Source: Dokdonia sp. Dokd-P16
Lineage (GTDB): Bacteria; Bacteroidota; Bacteroidia; Flavobacteriales; Flavobacteriaceae
NCBI RefSeq assembly: GCF_003095655.1
Contig: NZ_CP029151.1
Span: 1,177,001-1,241,000 of the forward strand
Reading direction: 5' to 3'
Length of the DNA: 64,000 nucleotides
How positions within the stretch are numbered: the first letter of the stretch is position 1; the number at the start of each line of letters is the position of its first letter. The notes beneath the pieces are model-generated. The model had not been told where the DNA came from. It searched no databases and saw only the letters and a program-made list of their open reading frames with translations. Below, in pieces: positions 27,013 to 36,361 of the stretch. A program made the position numbers and the translations under genes.

Positions 27013-29181
27013 TTAACCTTTTACTTTCTTTGCTACTTTTTCTGGCAACACCTCATAACCCATGTTATAAAGGGTAAATCCAAAAATATCTGCATACTGC
27101 TCGATAGTTTTTGCTACCGGCGTACCAGCCCCGTGACCAGCATCTGTCTCAATACGTATAAGTACTGGGGCATCTCCTGCTTGTTTTTCTTGAAGCTCTG
27201 CAGCAAATTTGAATGAGTGCGCTGGCACTACACGATCATCATGATCTCCTGTAGTTACCATAGTTGCTGGATATGAAGTTCCTGCTTTTACGTTATGAAC
27301 TGGCGAGTATCCTTTAAGATACTCAAACATCTCTTTACTGTCTTCTGCTGTACCATAATCGTAAGCCCATCCAGCACCTGCTGTAAATGTATGGTAACGC
27401 AACATATCCATCACGCCAACTGCTGGTAATGCTACCTGCATAAGATCTGGACGTTGTGTCATTGTTGCTCCTACAAGCAAACCTCCGTTAGAACCACCGC
27501 GTATTGCTAAGTATTCTTTTGAAGTATATTTATTATCTATTAGATACTCGGCAGCTGCAATAAAATCATCAAAAACGTTTTGCTTTTGCATTTTTGTTCC
27601 AGCATCATGCCATTTTTTACCATACTCACCGCCTCCTCTTAAGTTAGGCACTGCATATACTCCTCCTTGCTCCATCCACACCGCATTTGCAATGCTAAAG
27701 CTAGGTGTTAGACTTATATTAAATCCTCCATAAGCATAAAGGATAGTAGGGTTCTTACCGTTAAGCTCTGTTCCCTTTTTATAAGTGATAATCATCGGTA
27801 CTTTTGTACCATCTTTTGAGCTATAAAAAACTTGCTTGCTCTCATATGCTTCTGGATCAAAATCTATGTCTGGTTTGATAAATAGCTCAGAAGTTCCAGA
27901 TGCGATGTCATATTTATAAATACTACCTGGCGTCTTGTAATTTGAAAAGCTAAAATATAACTCCTTCTCATCTTTCTCTGCTCCAAAACCTCCTACAGTA
28001 CCTACTCCCGGAAGTTCTACATCACGTACAAGCTTACCGTCATAATCATACTGCTTTACTTTTGAAACTGCATCTACCATATAACTAGCAAAGAAAGAAC
28101 CTCCACCAGTACTTGGACTCAATACATTCTCTGTTTCTGGTATAAAATCTACCCAGTTTTCTGGAGTTGGGTTTGAAGCATCTACCGTTACTACACGCAT
28201 ATTAGGCGCATCAAGATTAGTCGCTATAAATAGTTTACTACCTATATTTTCCATCACATAACTATCAGAATCTTCGTGATCTAATACAGTCACAAAAGGA
28301 CTATTAGTCTTCTCGAGATCTTTCATAAACATCTTCCCTCCAGAAGTAGAGTTACGCGCACTTACTAGTAAATAGCGGTTATCTTTTGTAACTCCACCTC
28401 CTACATAACGATGCTTCTCTGCAGCTGTACCGCCAAATATTAGCTTATCTGTAGCCTGTGCAGTACCTAACTTATGGTAATATAATTTATGCTGATCTGT
28501 CTTTGCCGATAGTTCGCTGCCCTTAGGTTTATCATAACTAGAATAGTAAAAACCTTCGTTTTTATACCAAGACATTCCAGAGAACTTTACATCTACCAGC
28601 GTGTCTTCTATAATTTCTTTTTTCTCGGTATCCATAACGAGAATCTTACGCCAGTCACTTCCTCCTTCAGAAATAGCGTAGGCTAGTATAGAGCCATCTT
28701 CAGAGAAACTTGCTCCTCCTAAAGAGATAGTACCATCTTCTGCAAAGGTGTTTGGGTCTAAAAATACAGAAGCAGTACTTGGATCTTCACCAGTTTTATA
28801 ACGGTAAATAACGTACTGATTTTGAAGTCCGTCGTTTTTATAGAAGTACGTATAATCACCTTCTTTAAATGGCGAACCTACTTTTTCATAATTCCACAAT
28901 GTGGATAAGCGCTCCTTGAGCTCCTCACGAAAGGGAATATTCTTTAAGTAGTCTTGGGTGGTATTGTTCTCACGTACAACCCAGTCCATCGTCTCCTCAC
29001 TACGATCATCTTCTAGCCATCTGTAAGGATCTTGTACTTCTGTGCCAAAATAGGTATCTACAGTATCTACTTTTTTAGTTTCGGTATAGTTCACAGCAAT
29101 AGTGTTTTTAGGTGTCGCCGGCTTATCATCACAGCTTATAATAGCAGTTGTAGCAAGAGCGAGAAGAATCAATTTTTTCAT
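27013..29181 (-). CDS. Prolyl oligopeptidase family (S9A) lipoprotein
   Basis: The chosen start is the ATG at 29181, giving about 722 residues; the open frame upstream to 29343 lacks a good start and crosses a terminator and a palindrome copy. The signal [17 protein letters not shown] ends in a lipobox Cys. A seven-bladed propeller is followed by the alpha/beta hydrolase with Ser in RGGSNGGLL, Asp in [12 protein letters not shown] and His in DAGHGAG. It should cleave proline-containing peptides in the periplasm or on the cell surface. Confidence 0.93.
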   Translation of the reverse strand: MKKLILLALATTAIISCDDKPATPKNTIAVNYTETKKVDTVDTYFGTEVQDPYRWLEDDRSEETMDWVVRENNTTQDYLKNIPFREELKERLSTLWNYEKVGSPFKEGDYTYFYKNDGLQNQYVIYRYKTGEDPSTASVFLDPNTFAEDGTISLGGASFSEDGSILAYAISEGGSDWRKILVMDTEKKEIIEDTLVDVKFSGMSWYKNEGFYYSSYDKPKGSELSAKTDQHKLYYHKLGTAQATDKLIFGGTAAEKHRYVGGGVTKDNRYLLVSARNSTSGGKMFMKDLEKTNSPFVTVLDHEDSDSYVMENIGSKLFIATNLDAPNMRVVTVDASNPTPENWVDFIPETENVLSPSTGGGSFFASYMVDAVSKVKQYDYDGKLVRDVELPGVGTVGGFGAEKDEKELYFSFSNYKTPGSIYKYDIASGTSELFIKPDIDFDPEAYESKQVFYSSKDGTKVPMIITYKKGTELNGKNPTILYAYGGFNISLTPSFSIANAVWMEQGGVYAVPNLRGGGEYGKKWHDAGTKMQKQNVFDDFIAAAEYLIDNKYTSKEYLAIRGGSNGGLLVGATMTQRPDLMQVALPAVGVMDMLRYHTFTAGAGWAYDYGTAEDSKEMFEYLKGYSPVHNVKAGTSYPATMVTTGDHDDRVVPAHSFKFAAELQEKQAGDAPVLIRIETDAGHGAGTPVAKTIEQYADIFGFTLYNMGYEVLPEKVAKKVKG

Positions 29182-29225
29182 AATACGGGTTGTGTTTGAT
29201 TGCGTATTCAAGATACGGGTTATTA

Positions 29226-29241
29226 CGCTTTCGCGAAAGCA
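29226..29241. repeat. Dispersed palindrome copy (CGCTTTCGCGAAAGCA)
   Basis: It lies in the gap between doxX and the prolyl oligopeptidase gene, with TTA on the left and TAA on the right. One outer base differs from the 16-mer. Confidence 0.95.
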
Positions 29242-29242
29242 T

Positions 29243-29269
29243 AAAAAAACCCACTCAAAAGAGCGGGTT
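29243..29269 (-). terminator. Intrinsic terminator after doxX
   Basis: AACCCACTC (29248-29256) and GAGCGGGTT (29261-29269) pair with one mismatch. The seven A residues at 29243-29249 give the U-tract on the minus strand. It lies immediately next to, but separate from, a palindrome copy. Confidence 0.75.
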
Positions 29270-29290
29270 AAATATAGTGTTAAGCATTTT

Positions 29291-29668
29291 CTAAGAAAAC
29301 AAATGTCTATAATTATTCCAATTACGGTATATAAAATACCCATTGAGAACTGCTACTAAAAGCGCAGGCACAATATTAGGTGGATCTAATACGGCGTGAA
29401 AAAGAACAATATTTACAGATATAGGAATCAATGCGAGTAACGCCACAGGAAAAATCTTCTTAGTTATAAAGAGAAGTCCTACAATCACTTCTAGTCCTCC
29501 TACTAGCGGCCACATATAACCACTATCTGTAAATGCTTGAAAAAGATGTGCTGCGCCTACATTATCACCAAATTCAAAATCTGGCATAAACCAGAAAAAT
29601 TTATTGAGTCCAAAGACAAGAAGCATTAAGCCTAGCCCTATGCGAATAATTGTGTGTACTAATTTCAT
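29291..29668 (-). CDS. DoxX-family membrane protein
   Basis: This 125-residue protein has four hydrophobic segments and the motifs [16 protein letters not shown] and [16 protein letters not shown], typical of DoxX-like inner-membrane proteins. Their role is poorly known, though some are linked to redox or thiol homeostasis. A GGTTGT/ACAACC inverted repeat (29672-29677, 29687-29692) lies just upstream and could be an operator. It has its own terminator downstream. Confidence 0.8.
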   Translation of the reverse strand: MKLVHTIIRIGLGLMLLVFGLNKFFWFMPDFEFGDNVGAAHLFQAFTDSGYMWPLVGGLEVIVGLLFITKKIFPVALLALIPISVNIVLFHAVLDPPNIVPALLVAVLNGYFIYRNWNNYRHLFS

Positions 29669-29726
29669 AATGGTTGTTTTTTAATTACAACCTTAGACGA
29701 TAGACAAAGTACTTAATTACAAAGAC

Positions 29727-30359
29727 CTACTCTTTACCGTCTAGAAGTTGCTGAAACATATCCTTATATCGAGATACATGTAAGCCATCTATGAGTCCAT
29801 GATGCACGTACAGTGCAACAGGCATTGTAAAGGTTCCAGATGATTTTTCTGTTATCTGCCCGTAAGAGATTTTAGGAACGCTATCCTTTGCCTTAAAGAG
29901 TCGGGAGTGTGTAATGGATGAAAAATCCATCCAAGGTATGGCAGAACAATGCATCACATCATCTGTATTAATAGGCGGAAAAAGATCGTCTGAATTTTTT
30001 ATGCGCTCCACCTCACTCTGCACGGACTTTGTGAAAACCGTTATATCTGCATCATATGGAATATAACTAAAACCAAAGGTTTCATTATCTCTCATGAGCG
30101 TCGCACTAGCGCTTATAGTATCAAGTAAAACCACATCATTATCTGGTGTGATCCGGTATTTAAAGTTCTCAATAGCCATCGCAGCTTCTAGCGACTTGTG
30201 TAGATAATAGATAAATAAAGACACTCCTTGCTCTTTTGCTCGCTGCTTTGCAAGTGTCATATCTACTTGCCAAGTGATCCCGAAATAAGGCTCCTCAAAT
30301 TGTGAGAAAAACTCAAAATGTGCGCGGCGCTTCCAGCTAGAGATATCTATTTTATTCAA
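29727..30359 (-). CDS. Chloramphenicol acetyltransferase-like protein
   Basis: This 210-residue protein of the trimeric CAT fold has the catalytic HHGLIDGLHVSRY motif near residue 188 and the N-terminal pattern WKRRAHFEFFSQFEEP. CAT-like proteins are common core genes in flavobacteria, so the acceptor may not be chloramphenicol; resistance should not be inferred. The start is TTG at 30359; no in-frame ATG lies nearby upstream and the MNKIDISSWKR start is normal for the family. Confidence 0.82.
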   Translation of the reverse strand: MNKIDISSWKRRAHFEFFSQFEEPYFGITWQVDMTLAKQRAKEQGVSLFIYYLHKSLEAAMAIENFKYRITPDNDVVLLDTISASATLMRDNETFGFSYIPYDADITVFTKSVQSEVERIKNSDDLFPPINTDDVMHCSAIPWMDFSSITHSRLFKAKDSVPKISYGQITEKSSGTFTMPVALYVHHGLIDGLHVSRYKDMFQQLLDGKE

Positions 30360-30383
30360 TGTAGTTGTGTTTTGTACAAATAT

Positions 30384-30412
30384 AAAAAGTCCCTCACGAG
30401 GAGGGACTTTTT
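30384..30412. terminator. Strong bidirectional terminator between asd and the CAT-like gene
   Basis: The 12-bp stem AAAAAGTCCCTC (30384-30395) and GAGGGACTTTTT (30401-30412) has a 5-nt loop, with A and T runs at both ends. It should end asd transcription before the CAT-like gene. Confidence 0.9.
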
Positions 30413-30449
30413 ATAGTACTAAATAAAGATATTTTTAATAGTGTAGGAG

Positions 30450-31439
30450 TTACACTAAGCCATTAGCTACTAGATATTCTCCTATCTGTACCGCATTTGT
30501 TGCAGCACCTTTACGTAAGTTGTCTGATACAATCCACATGTTAAGCGTGTTCTCTTGTGAGTAATCACGACGTATTCTACCTACATAAACATCGTCCTTA
30601 CCTTCTGCATAAATAGGCATAGGGTATGTATTTGTATCCGGATTATCTTGTACCGTTACTCCAGAAGTTTCATTAAGAACCTTACGAATGTCATTCTCTT
30701 CAAAAGGCGCACGGAGCTCAACATTTACAGATTCACTATGACCACCTACCACTGGAATACGCACAGCAGTTGCTGTTACCGCAATAGATCTGTCATTTAA
30801 AATTTTCTGAGTTTCATTTACAAGCTTCAACTCTTCTTTGGTGTAACCGTTATCATCAAAAACGTCACAAGCCGGTATTGCATTACGGTGTATAGGGTAA
30901 GGGTAAGCCATTTCTCCCTTCTCACCAGTATATTCATTTTCTAATTGCTGCACCGCTTTTACTCCAGTACCTGTAATAGATTGATAAGTAGAAATCACTA
31001 ACCTTTTGATACCGTAATCTCTATGTAACGGTGACATTGCAAGTACCATTTGTATCGTAGAGCAATTAGGGTTTGCTATAATTTTATCTTCTTTAGTAAG
31101 AGAAGTTGCGTTAATTTCTGGAACAATAAGTTTCTTAGTAGGGTCCATTCTCCATGCAGAACTATTGTCTATCACGGTTGTTCCCACTTCAGCAAACTTA
31201 GGCGCAAATTCCTTTGAGGTATCTCCACCTGCCGAGAATATAGCAATATCGGGTCTAGCTGCAATTGCATCTTCCATAGAGTGGATGGTGTATTCCTTCT
31301 CTTTATATAGTACCTTCTTACCCACAGATCGCTCTGAGGCTACAGGTATTAATTCCGTTATAGGGAAATTACGTTCTGCAAGAACTTTTAACATCACTTG
31401 GCCTACCATCCCGGTGGCTCCTACTACCGCTACTTTCAT
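30450..31439 (-). CDS. asd: Aspartate-semialdehyde dehydrogenase
   Basis: This 329-residue enzyme has the NADP motif GATGMVGQVM near the start, catalytic Cys in NPNCSTIQM, the QSITGTGVKA segment and His in GGHSESV. It converts aspartyl phosphate to aspartate semialdehyde, feeding lysine, diaminopimelate, methionine and threonine synthesis. It is a single-gene unit, with a -7-like TAACTTTG at 31504-31511 and a partial palindrome between that element and the ATG. Confidence 0.96.
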   Translation of the reverse strand: MKVAVVGATGMVGQVMLKVLAERNFPITELIPVASERSVGKKVLYKEKEYTIHSMEDAIAARPDIAIFSAGGDTSKEFAPKFAEVGTTVIDNSSAWRMDPTKKLIVPEINATSLTKEDKIIANPNCSTIQMVLAMSPLHRDYGIKRLVISTYQSITGTGVKAVQQLENEYTGEKGEMAYPYPIHRNAIPACDVFDDNGYTKEELKLVNETQKILNDRSIAVTATAVRIPVVGGHSESVNVELRAPFEENDIRKVLNETSGVTVQDNPDTNTYPMPIYAEGKDDVYVGRIRRDYSQENTLNMWIVSDNLRKGAATNAVQIGEYLVANGLV

Positions 31440-31476
31440 AGTATCGTTTTAAAGAGGTTGTTTTAAAAATGAGCTT

Positions 31477-31491
31477 CGCTTTCGCGAAAAC
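31477..31491. repeat. Partial dispersed palindrome (CGCTTTCGCGAAAAC)
   Basis: It lies in the asd leader, 38 bp before the ATG. The left half is intact and the right half decays after GAAA. The 17-base context TTCGCTTTCGCGAAAAC is identical to the copy at 62045-62061. Confidence 0.85.
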
Positions 31492-31503
31492 TTTATAAAA
31501 CGT

Positions 31504-31511
31504 CAAAGTTA
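31504..31511 (-). promoter_or_regulatory. Putative -7 element TAACTTTG for asd
   Basis: Exact TAnnTTTG on the minus strand, 64 bp before the asd ATG, predicting a start near 31497 and placing the palindrome copy in the transcribed leader. No -33 TTG is seen. Confidence 0.4.
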
Positions 31512-31596
31512 GTACGCATTAACGATTTATAAGCCGTTGAAACCTTAAAAGTTAGTTAGATATATAACAATACGTCAAACTTTGTTTTAATTACAT

Positions 31597-31631
31597 AAAA
31601 AAACCACCCTGTTAGATAAACAAGGTGGTTT
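31597..31631 (-). terminator. Intrinsic terminator after mscL
   Basis: AAACCACC (31601-31608) pairs with GGTGGTTT (31624-31631). Inner TGTT/AACA pairing extends the stem, and seven A residues at 31597-31603 supply the U-tract on the minus strand. Confidence 0.85.
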
Positions 31632-31669
31632 GAGTTAGAATATAATAGTGTAGCGGTTGCTACGAGTAA

Positions 31670-32074
31670 TTATTTCTTAAGAGAATCTCTGATTTCTTTT
31701 AATAAATCGATTTCAGATGGTCCTGGATCTGCTGCTACTTCTTCTACAACTGGCTTCTTAGTTTTGTTGTAAGCTTTTACAATCATGAAAAGTACAAAAC
31801 CAACGATGATTAAGTTAATGATTGCATTAATCCAGTTTCCATACATAATTGCATTTTCTGGAGTTGCTACAGCACCGTCTACCATTACCGCCTCGTCAAG
31901 AACTATTTTTAAATCTGCAAAATCAACACCTCCAGCAAAGTGACCTACAATAGGCATCATGATGTCTCCTACAAATCCTTTTACTACAAGTCCAATCGCT
32001 CCAGCAAGTATTACTGCTATTGCTAGGTCAATGACGTTACCCGTCATGATGAAATCCTTAAATTCTTTTAACAT
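31670..32074 (-). CDS. mscL: Large-conductance mechanosensitive channel
   Basis: The protein has 134 residues from the ATG at 32074 (a TTG two codons upstream is less likely). The start MLKEFKDFIMTGNVIDLAIAV and the pore helix AGAIGLVVKGFVGDIMMP are diagnostic of MscL, as are the second TM helix (about 80-100) and the charged C-terminal helix. It opens under membrane tension during osmotic downshock. It is a single-gene unit with its own terminator. Confidence 0.96.
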   Translation of the reverse strand: MLKEFKDFIMTGNVIDLAIAVILAGAIGLVVKGFVGDIMMPIVGHFAGGVDFADLKIVLDEAVMVDGAVATPENAIMYGNWINAIINLIIVGFVLFMIVKAYNKTKKPVVEEVAADPGPSEIDLLKEIRDSLKK

Positions 32075-32157
32075 TGTCAAGTCTGTTTTTTAGGTTAATA
32101 TGAATCGAAGGTAACTATTTTTTTCAAACCACTTAACAAAAGTTTAAGAAACACGCT

Positions 32158-33255
32158 TTATCGAAGAATGACACGTTTTACCCGTTGACCGATCGCTGTT
32201 AAGAGTTCGTATGAAATAGACTGCATCTCTCCTGCCAGTGTTTCGGCACTTGTAGTTTCTCCAAAAACCTCCACATCATCTCCCTCTTTACAAACTATAC
32301 CCGTGATATCGACCATGACCATATCCATACAAACGTTACCTACAATGGGCGCCTGTTGTCCCGCAATAATCACATAACCTACACCGTTTCCTAGCGATCT
32401 AGAGATGCCGTCTGCATGACCAATAGGCAATGTAGCGGTAACCATATTTTCGGTTGCTTTGTATGCTCGATTGTATCCTATACTCTGACCAGGCTCAATA
32501 TGATGAATCTGTGAGATTACAGATTTTAATCTAGCTACTGGTTTTAAATTTTTTGTCTCCTCTTCATTATTACCGTAACCATACAACCCTATACCTATAC
32601 GCACGCAATCAAAATGGGCTCTGTGATAGTTAATAACTCCAGAGGTATTAGTCATATGCATGAATGGCACATAATCCAACGCTTGTAGAAGTTCCTTGGA
32701 GATATTTGTAAATTGAAGTATTTGATTTAAAGTAAATTCTTCTTCGGCAGGATCTTCACTAGCTACAAGATGTGAGAAGAGAGATGCTACTTTTACACTC
32801 ACATTTTCGCGCAAGCGGTCAAGAATCCATGATACGTCAGTATTTAAGAAGCCTAGTCTATTGAGTCCTGTGTTAAACTTTAAATGAATAGGGTAATTTT
32901 CTTGCCCTTTGCCTTTTGCAAAAGCTGTAAACAACTCCATCATTCTAACGCTGTAAATACTAGGCTCAAGGCATCGCTCTATAAGCTCATCAAAAGTATC
33001 TGGCTGCGGATGCAACACTAATATAGGTGTGGTTATACCAGCATCTCTAAGCGCAACACCTTCTGAAACGTATGCCACAGCGAAGTAATGTACCCCCTGG
33101 ATTTCTAATTCTTGAGCCACAGATCCAGCATCACTGCCGTATCCAAATGCTTTTACTACTGCCATAACTTTTACAGCGGGTGCTACCTTCTTTCTTAAAT
33201 AAGAATAGTTATGACGTAAGGCAGCTAGATCTATTTCTAAGCGTGTGATTGACAT
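32158..33255 (-). CDS. alr: Alanine racemase
   Basis: This 365-residue enzyme has the PLP lysine in VVKAFGYGSDA near residue 34, RIGIGLYGYG, and the catalytic Tyr in GYNRAYKA. VCMDMVMVDIT and QRVKR complete the fold-III pattern. It makes D-alanine for peptidoglycan. The ATG overlaps the tdk stop (TAATG at 33253-33257), so tdk-alr are coupled. A degenerate palindrome relative (32802-32817) encodes RLREN. Confidence 0.95.
   Translation of the reverse strand: MSITRLEIDLAALRHNYSYLRKKVAPAVKVMAVVKAFGYGSDAGSVAQELEIQGVHYFAVAYVSEGVALRDAGITTPILVLHPQPDTFDELIERCLEPSIYSVRMMELFTAFAKGKGQENYPIHLKFNTGLNRLGFLNTDVSWILDRLRENVSVKVASLFSHLVASEDPAEEEFTLNQILQFTNISKELLQALDYVPFMHMTNTSGVINYHRAHFDCVRIGIGLYGYGNNEEETKNLKPVARLKSVISQIHHIEPGQSIGYNRAYKATENMVTATLPIGHADGISRSLGNGVGYVIIAGQQAPIVGNVCMDMVMVDITGIVCKEGDDVEVFGETTSAETLAGEMQSISYELLTAIGQRVKRVILR
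32802..32817. repeat. Degenerate dispersed palindrome
   Basis: CATTTTCGCGCAAGCG inside alr shares its core changes with the relatives at 18101 and 52020 (TTTTCGCGYAAGC). Confidence 0.5.
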
Positions 33256-33914
33256 TAGTTAGGGTCTTGAGGTGTTTGCCTCGAGGTATTTGTTGTGATT
33301 TCTTCGGGAGTTTCTACGTCCATCTTACGTAGTCTGTCTCGCAACATAGCTTTATAGTAAGCCGCACGTGAGAGTGGTTCATACTCTTCTGTCTCTCCTA
33401 GCATCACAATATCCTCGCTTTGTGCTTTTCTATAACTATATTGAGCAAGGTTACCTGTACGAGTGCACACTGCGTGAACCTTAGTTACATACTCTGCCGT
33501 TGCCATTAGATTAGGCATAGGACCAAAAGGATTTCCTTTAAAGTCCATATCAAGACCAGCAACAATTACTCGTATGCCGCGATTTGCCAGATCATTGCAA
33601 ACCTGTACAATCTCATCATCAAAAAATTGTGCCTCATCAATCCCCACCACATCACATCCATCTGCTAGCATAGGAATATTTGCAGCTGCAGGAACTGGTG
33701 TAGAACGTATTTCATTTGCGTCATGTGAGACCACCATTTCTTCATCGTAGCGCGTGTCTACAGCAGGTTTAAAAATCTCAACTTTTTGTTTTGCAAACTG
33801 CGCGCGTTTGAGCCTGCGGATGAGTTCTTCTGTTTTACCAGAGAACATAGATCCACAAATGACTTCAATCCAGCCAAATTGCTCTTTATGATTTACTGTA
33901 TTTTCGAGAAACAT
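33255..33914 (-). CDS. tdk: Thymidine kinase (type II)
   Basis: The ATG at 33914 gives 219 residues, with [18 protein letters not shown] as the usual flavobacterial start; the open frame to 33965 begins only with TTG. The P-loop [20 protein letters not shown] and the thymidine-binding lasso region are present. Only one Cys remains where type II kinases usually have CxxC zinc pairs (CTRTGN), a pattern I recall as common in Bacteroidota. It phosphorylates thymidine in the salvage pathway. Confidence 0.94.
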   Translation of the reverse strand: MFLENTVNHKEQFGWIEVICGSMFSGKTEELIRRLKRAQFAKQKVEIFKPAVDTRYDEEMVVSHDANEIRSTPVPAAANIPMLADGCDVVGIDEAQFFDDEIVQVCNDLANRGIRVIVAGLDMDFKGNPFGPMPNLMATAEYVTKVHAVCTRTGNLAQYSYRKAQSEDIVMLGETEEYEPLSRAAYYKAMLRDRLRKMDVETPEEITTNTSRQTPQDPN

Positions 33915-34027
33915 TTTGTACTTTTCTAGACCAAAACGGCAATAATTCCGTTTTATTAATCCCAATGATTAAGGCAGAGGTAAATGTATCAAAATTACGT
34001 TGAAACCACTCCACATATCTCAAAGTT

Positions 34028-34873
34028 ATGAAGAAAACTATCAAGGCAGAACTCGTAAGCATAGCTCATAAAATCCTACAACTACGTGACGATGCAGATT
34101 ATAAACAACTGGCAGATACAACTAGAAAACTGCATGAAAAGCTTACTGTTCTTGCTTATGCAGAACAGCTCGAAAATGCAGGAAAACCTACCTTGGGACT
34201 TAGAGAACTAGAGGAAGTAATGGTAAATGAGGAACTTGCACCAGCAAAGGAACCGTCACCAGCAGATCTAGAAACCCAAACTCCTACTCCGTCTCCTACA
34301 AGAACGCCTGCCGAAATACTAGCAGACAATCAAGCGAGATACGCCGAAGCAAAAGGAACAGATGATCACCACAGACCAGATGGCACGCAATATAATGATG
34401 ACGATGAGCCCGTACATGAGCCTGTGATTGAAAAAATTAAAGATATGTGGCCAGAAATGACCCCTGAGGCTGCAGATATTGATAAGGTAATAGACGCTAT
34501 TATACCACCTCAGCCAGCTGTTGGCAAAGCAGATAGTTTTGAAATAGGAAATGAATTCGGACAAATGCCCATTTTCGAACCTAAAGAAATCACTAGTCAA
34601 GAAGTGGCAGATGATAAGCCAAAAAACCTTAATGATCGTTTGAAAACTGGTTTAAAAATTGGACTCAACGATAAACTCTCCTTTATAAAACATCTATTTG
34701 CTGGAAGTACCTCTGACTATAATAGAGTACTAAGCCAACTAGAAACCTTTGGCTCTGCAGCAGAGGCTCGCACTTTTATCTCCCAAATGGTAAAACCTGA
34801 TTATAATAATTGGGAAGGAAAAGAAGTACAAGAAACACGCTTTCTAGAGATTGTGGAAGGAAGGTATTCATAG
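34028..34873 (+). CDS. Conserved flavobacterial protein of unknown function
   Basis: This 281-residue soluble protein has three parts: an N-terminal helical domain (1-75), an acidic, Pro-rich linker (about 80-200, with QTPTPSPTRTPAE) and a conserved-looking C-terminal domain (about 205-281) with LNDRLKTGLKIGLNDKLSFIKHLF and FISQMVKPDYNNW. I recall similar proteins across Flavobacteriia without a function. It begins a plus-strand run toward rsmI. Confidence 0.7.
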   Translation: MKKTIKAELVSIAHKILQLRDDADYKQLADTTRKLHEKLTVLAYAEQLENAGKPTLGLRELEEVMVNEELAPAKEPSPADLETQTPTPSPTRTPAEILADNQARYAEAKGTDDHHRPDGTQYNDDDEPVHEPVIEKIKDMWPEMTPEAADIDKVIDAIIPPQPAVGKADSFEIGNEFGQMPIFEPKEITSQEVADDKPKNLNDRLKTGLKIGLNDKLSFIKHLFAGSTSDYNRVLSQLETFGSAAEARTFISQMVKPDYNNWEGKEVQETRFLEIVEGRYS

Positions 34874-34892
34874 ATAAATGCCCTATTGACTT

Positions 34893-35249
34893 TTGCAAAC
34901 AACTATTTTAAAGAAGAAATCTGCATCCACGTTCATAGAGAGTGCCATTATAAATAATAATATTTTTTTATCACTATTGTTGACCTTCAAGAAAGCTAAG
35001 GTTGATAAAATCGCTCTTTCCGAGAATGATCTCATGTTTATTATTGAAAATAAAATTGTACTGCATAAAAAATTTCCGAAAATTGACTCTGTAAGCTATA
35101 ACGGATTAAGAGAACAACTTGTAATCACTACCAATACTGCAGTTTTTAAATATTCATTAAAAGCTTTTAGAATTAGTTACGACGAAGGGAAAAGTCTTAA
35201 GGCAAGACTAAATGAGTTTAATTCTAAAATCAAAACTAGCTTACCATGA
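34893..35249 (+). CDS. Hypothetical protein, PH-like
   Basis: This 118-residue protein reads from TTG at 34893; the nearest ATG (34877) is out of frame. Alternating strands (DKIALSENDLMFIIENKIV, DSVSYNGLREQLVITTNTAVF) ending in a helix suggest a small PH-like barrel, but this is only fold impression. It overlaps the next gene by 4 bp (ATGA at 35246-35249), supporting that it is translated. Confidence 0.55.
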   Translation: MQTTILKKKSASTFIESAIINNNIFLSLLLTFKKAKVDKIALSENDLMFIIENKIVLHKKFPKIDSVSYNGLREQLVITTNTAVFKYSLKAFRISYDEGKSLKARLNEFNSKIKTSLP

Positions 35250-35608
35250 AAGTACAACGCATTATTTACTGGATCACCACAATAGGCATTTGCGCTATCA
35301 TGCTCTACTCGGCTCAAATGTATTTTAGAAATACAGCGATGGTTGAAGGTTTTTTTAAAGCTCTAGATTATCCTACATATGTTGTAATACCGCTAGCGGT
35401 ATTAAAAATTTGCGCAATCCTTATGCTATTATGGAGAGGTATTCCGTGGCTTACAGAGTGGGCTTATGCTGGAATATTTTTCGACGTAGTACTCGCAGCG
35501 GCTGCACACTACAAGGCAGATCATGATATTACTTTGACGCTTGTTGCACTAGTACTTCTACTTGCTTCTTACTTTTTTGGCAAAGAAGTAAGACCCATGT
35601 ATCGTTAG
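35246..35608 (+). CDS. DoxX-like membrane protein
   Basis: This 120-residue protein has four TM helices. YWITTIGICAIMLYSAQMYF, the second helix LDYPTYVVIPLAVLKICAILML and WAYAGIFFDVVLAAAAHY match the DoxX-like (DoxX_2) family. Function is unknown. It is translationally coupled to the preceding hypothetical gene by an ATGA overlap. Confidence 0.8.
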   Translation: MKVQRIIYWITTIGICAIMLYSAQMYFRNTAMVEGFFKALDYPTYVVIPLAVLKICAILMLLWRGIPWLTEWAYAGIFFDVVLAAAAHYKADHDITLTLVALVLLLASYFFGKEVRPMYR

Positions 35609-35637
35609 TTATACAACTACAAACTATCATTTATCAC

Positions 35638-35645
35638 TAACTTTG
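35638..35645 (+). promoter_or_regulatory. Putative -7 element TAACTTTG for rsmI
   Basis: Exact TAnnTTTG whose last base is 5 bp before the rsmI ATG, so the transcript would be leaderless or nearly so. No -33 box is evident. Confidence 0.4.
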
Positions 35646-35649
35646 CGGC

Positions 35650-36324
35650 ATGTCAAAACTCTACTTAGTTCCTACACCCATTGGTAATCTTGAAGATATG
35701 ACCTTCCGTGCTATTCGCATACTTAAGGAAGCAGATCTTATTCTAGCTGAAGACACTCGCACGAGTGGTAAGCTACTTAAGTACTATGAAATAGGCACGC
35801 AGATGATGAGCCATCACATGCATAATGAACACCAGACAGTTGATACCATTGTTAAGCGTATTCAAGCAGGTGAGGTAATTGCATGTATAAGTGACGCAGG
35901 AACGCCCGCCATCTCTGACCCTGGTTTTTTACTTACACGTGCTTGCGTTGAGGCAGACATAGAGGTAGACTGTTTACCAGGCGCAACAGCATTTGTACCT
36001 GCGCTTGTAAATAGCGGCTTCCCTAATGATAAATTTATTTTTGAAGGATTTCTTCCCGTAAAAAAAGGGCGCCAAACTCGCTTTCTGGCACTTCAAGAAG
36101 AAACGCGCACGATGATTATTTATGAATCACCTCATAAACTCATAAAAACACTAGGTCATTTTATAGAATATTTTGGTGCAAACCGTCCGGTTTCTGTATC
36201 TAGAGAGATAACAAAATTGCACGAAGAAACTGTGCGCGGGACTGCCACAGAAGTACTCGCCCATTATACAAACAAACCTCCTAAAGGTGAGATTGTAATT
36301 ATAGTAGGAGGAAAGTCAAAATAG
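35650..36324 (+). CDS. rsmI: 16S rRNA 2'-O-methyltransferase RsmI
   Basis: This 224-residue member of the tetrapyrrole-methylase-like fold has YLVPTPIGNLEDMTFRAI, ILAEDTRTSGKLLKYY, the SAM loop ISDAGTPAISDPGF and VDCLPGATAFVPAL. RsmI methylates the ribose of C1402 in 16S rRNA. It is shorter than the E. coli protein by about 60 residues because the C-terminal domain is absent, as in many Bacteroidota. Confidence 0.95.
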   Translation: MSKLYLVPTPIGNLEDMTFRAIRILKEADLILAEDTRTSGKLLKYYEIGTQMMSHHMHNEHQTVDTIVKRIQAGEVIACISDAGTPAISDPGFLLTRACVEADIEVDCLPGATAFVPALVNSGFPNDKFIFEGFLPVKKGRQTRFLALQEETRTMIIYESPHKLIKTLGHFIEYFGANRPVSVSREITKLHEETVRGTATEVLAHYTNKPPKGEIVIIVGGKSK

Positions 36325-36361
36325 CAGTTTCCTATCCTATGAGTCACTTAACCTTATCACC

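Noticed and set aside
29182-29343. N-terminal extension of the prolyl oligopeptidase
   Set aside because: The extension crosses a terminator and a palindrome copy, and the lipoprotein signal starts cleanly at 29181.
29727-30359. Acquired chloramphenicol resistance gene
   Set aside because: CAT-like proteins are common backbone genes in flavobacteria, and no mobile element or unusual base composition surrounds it.
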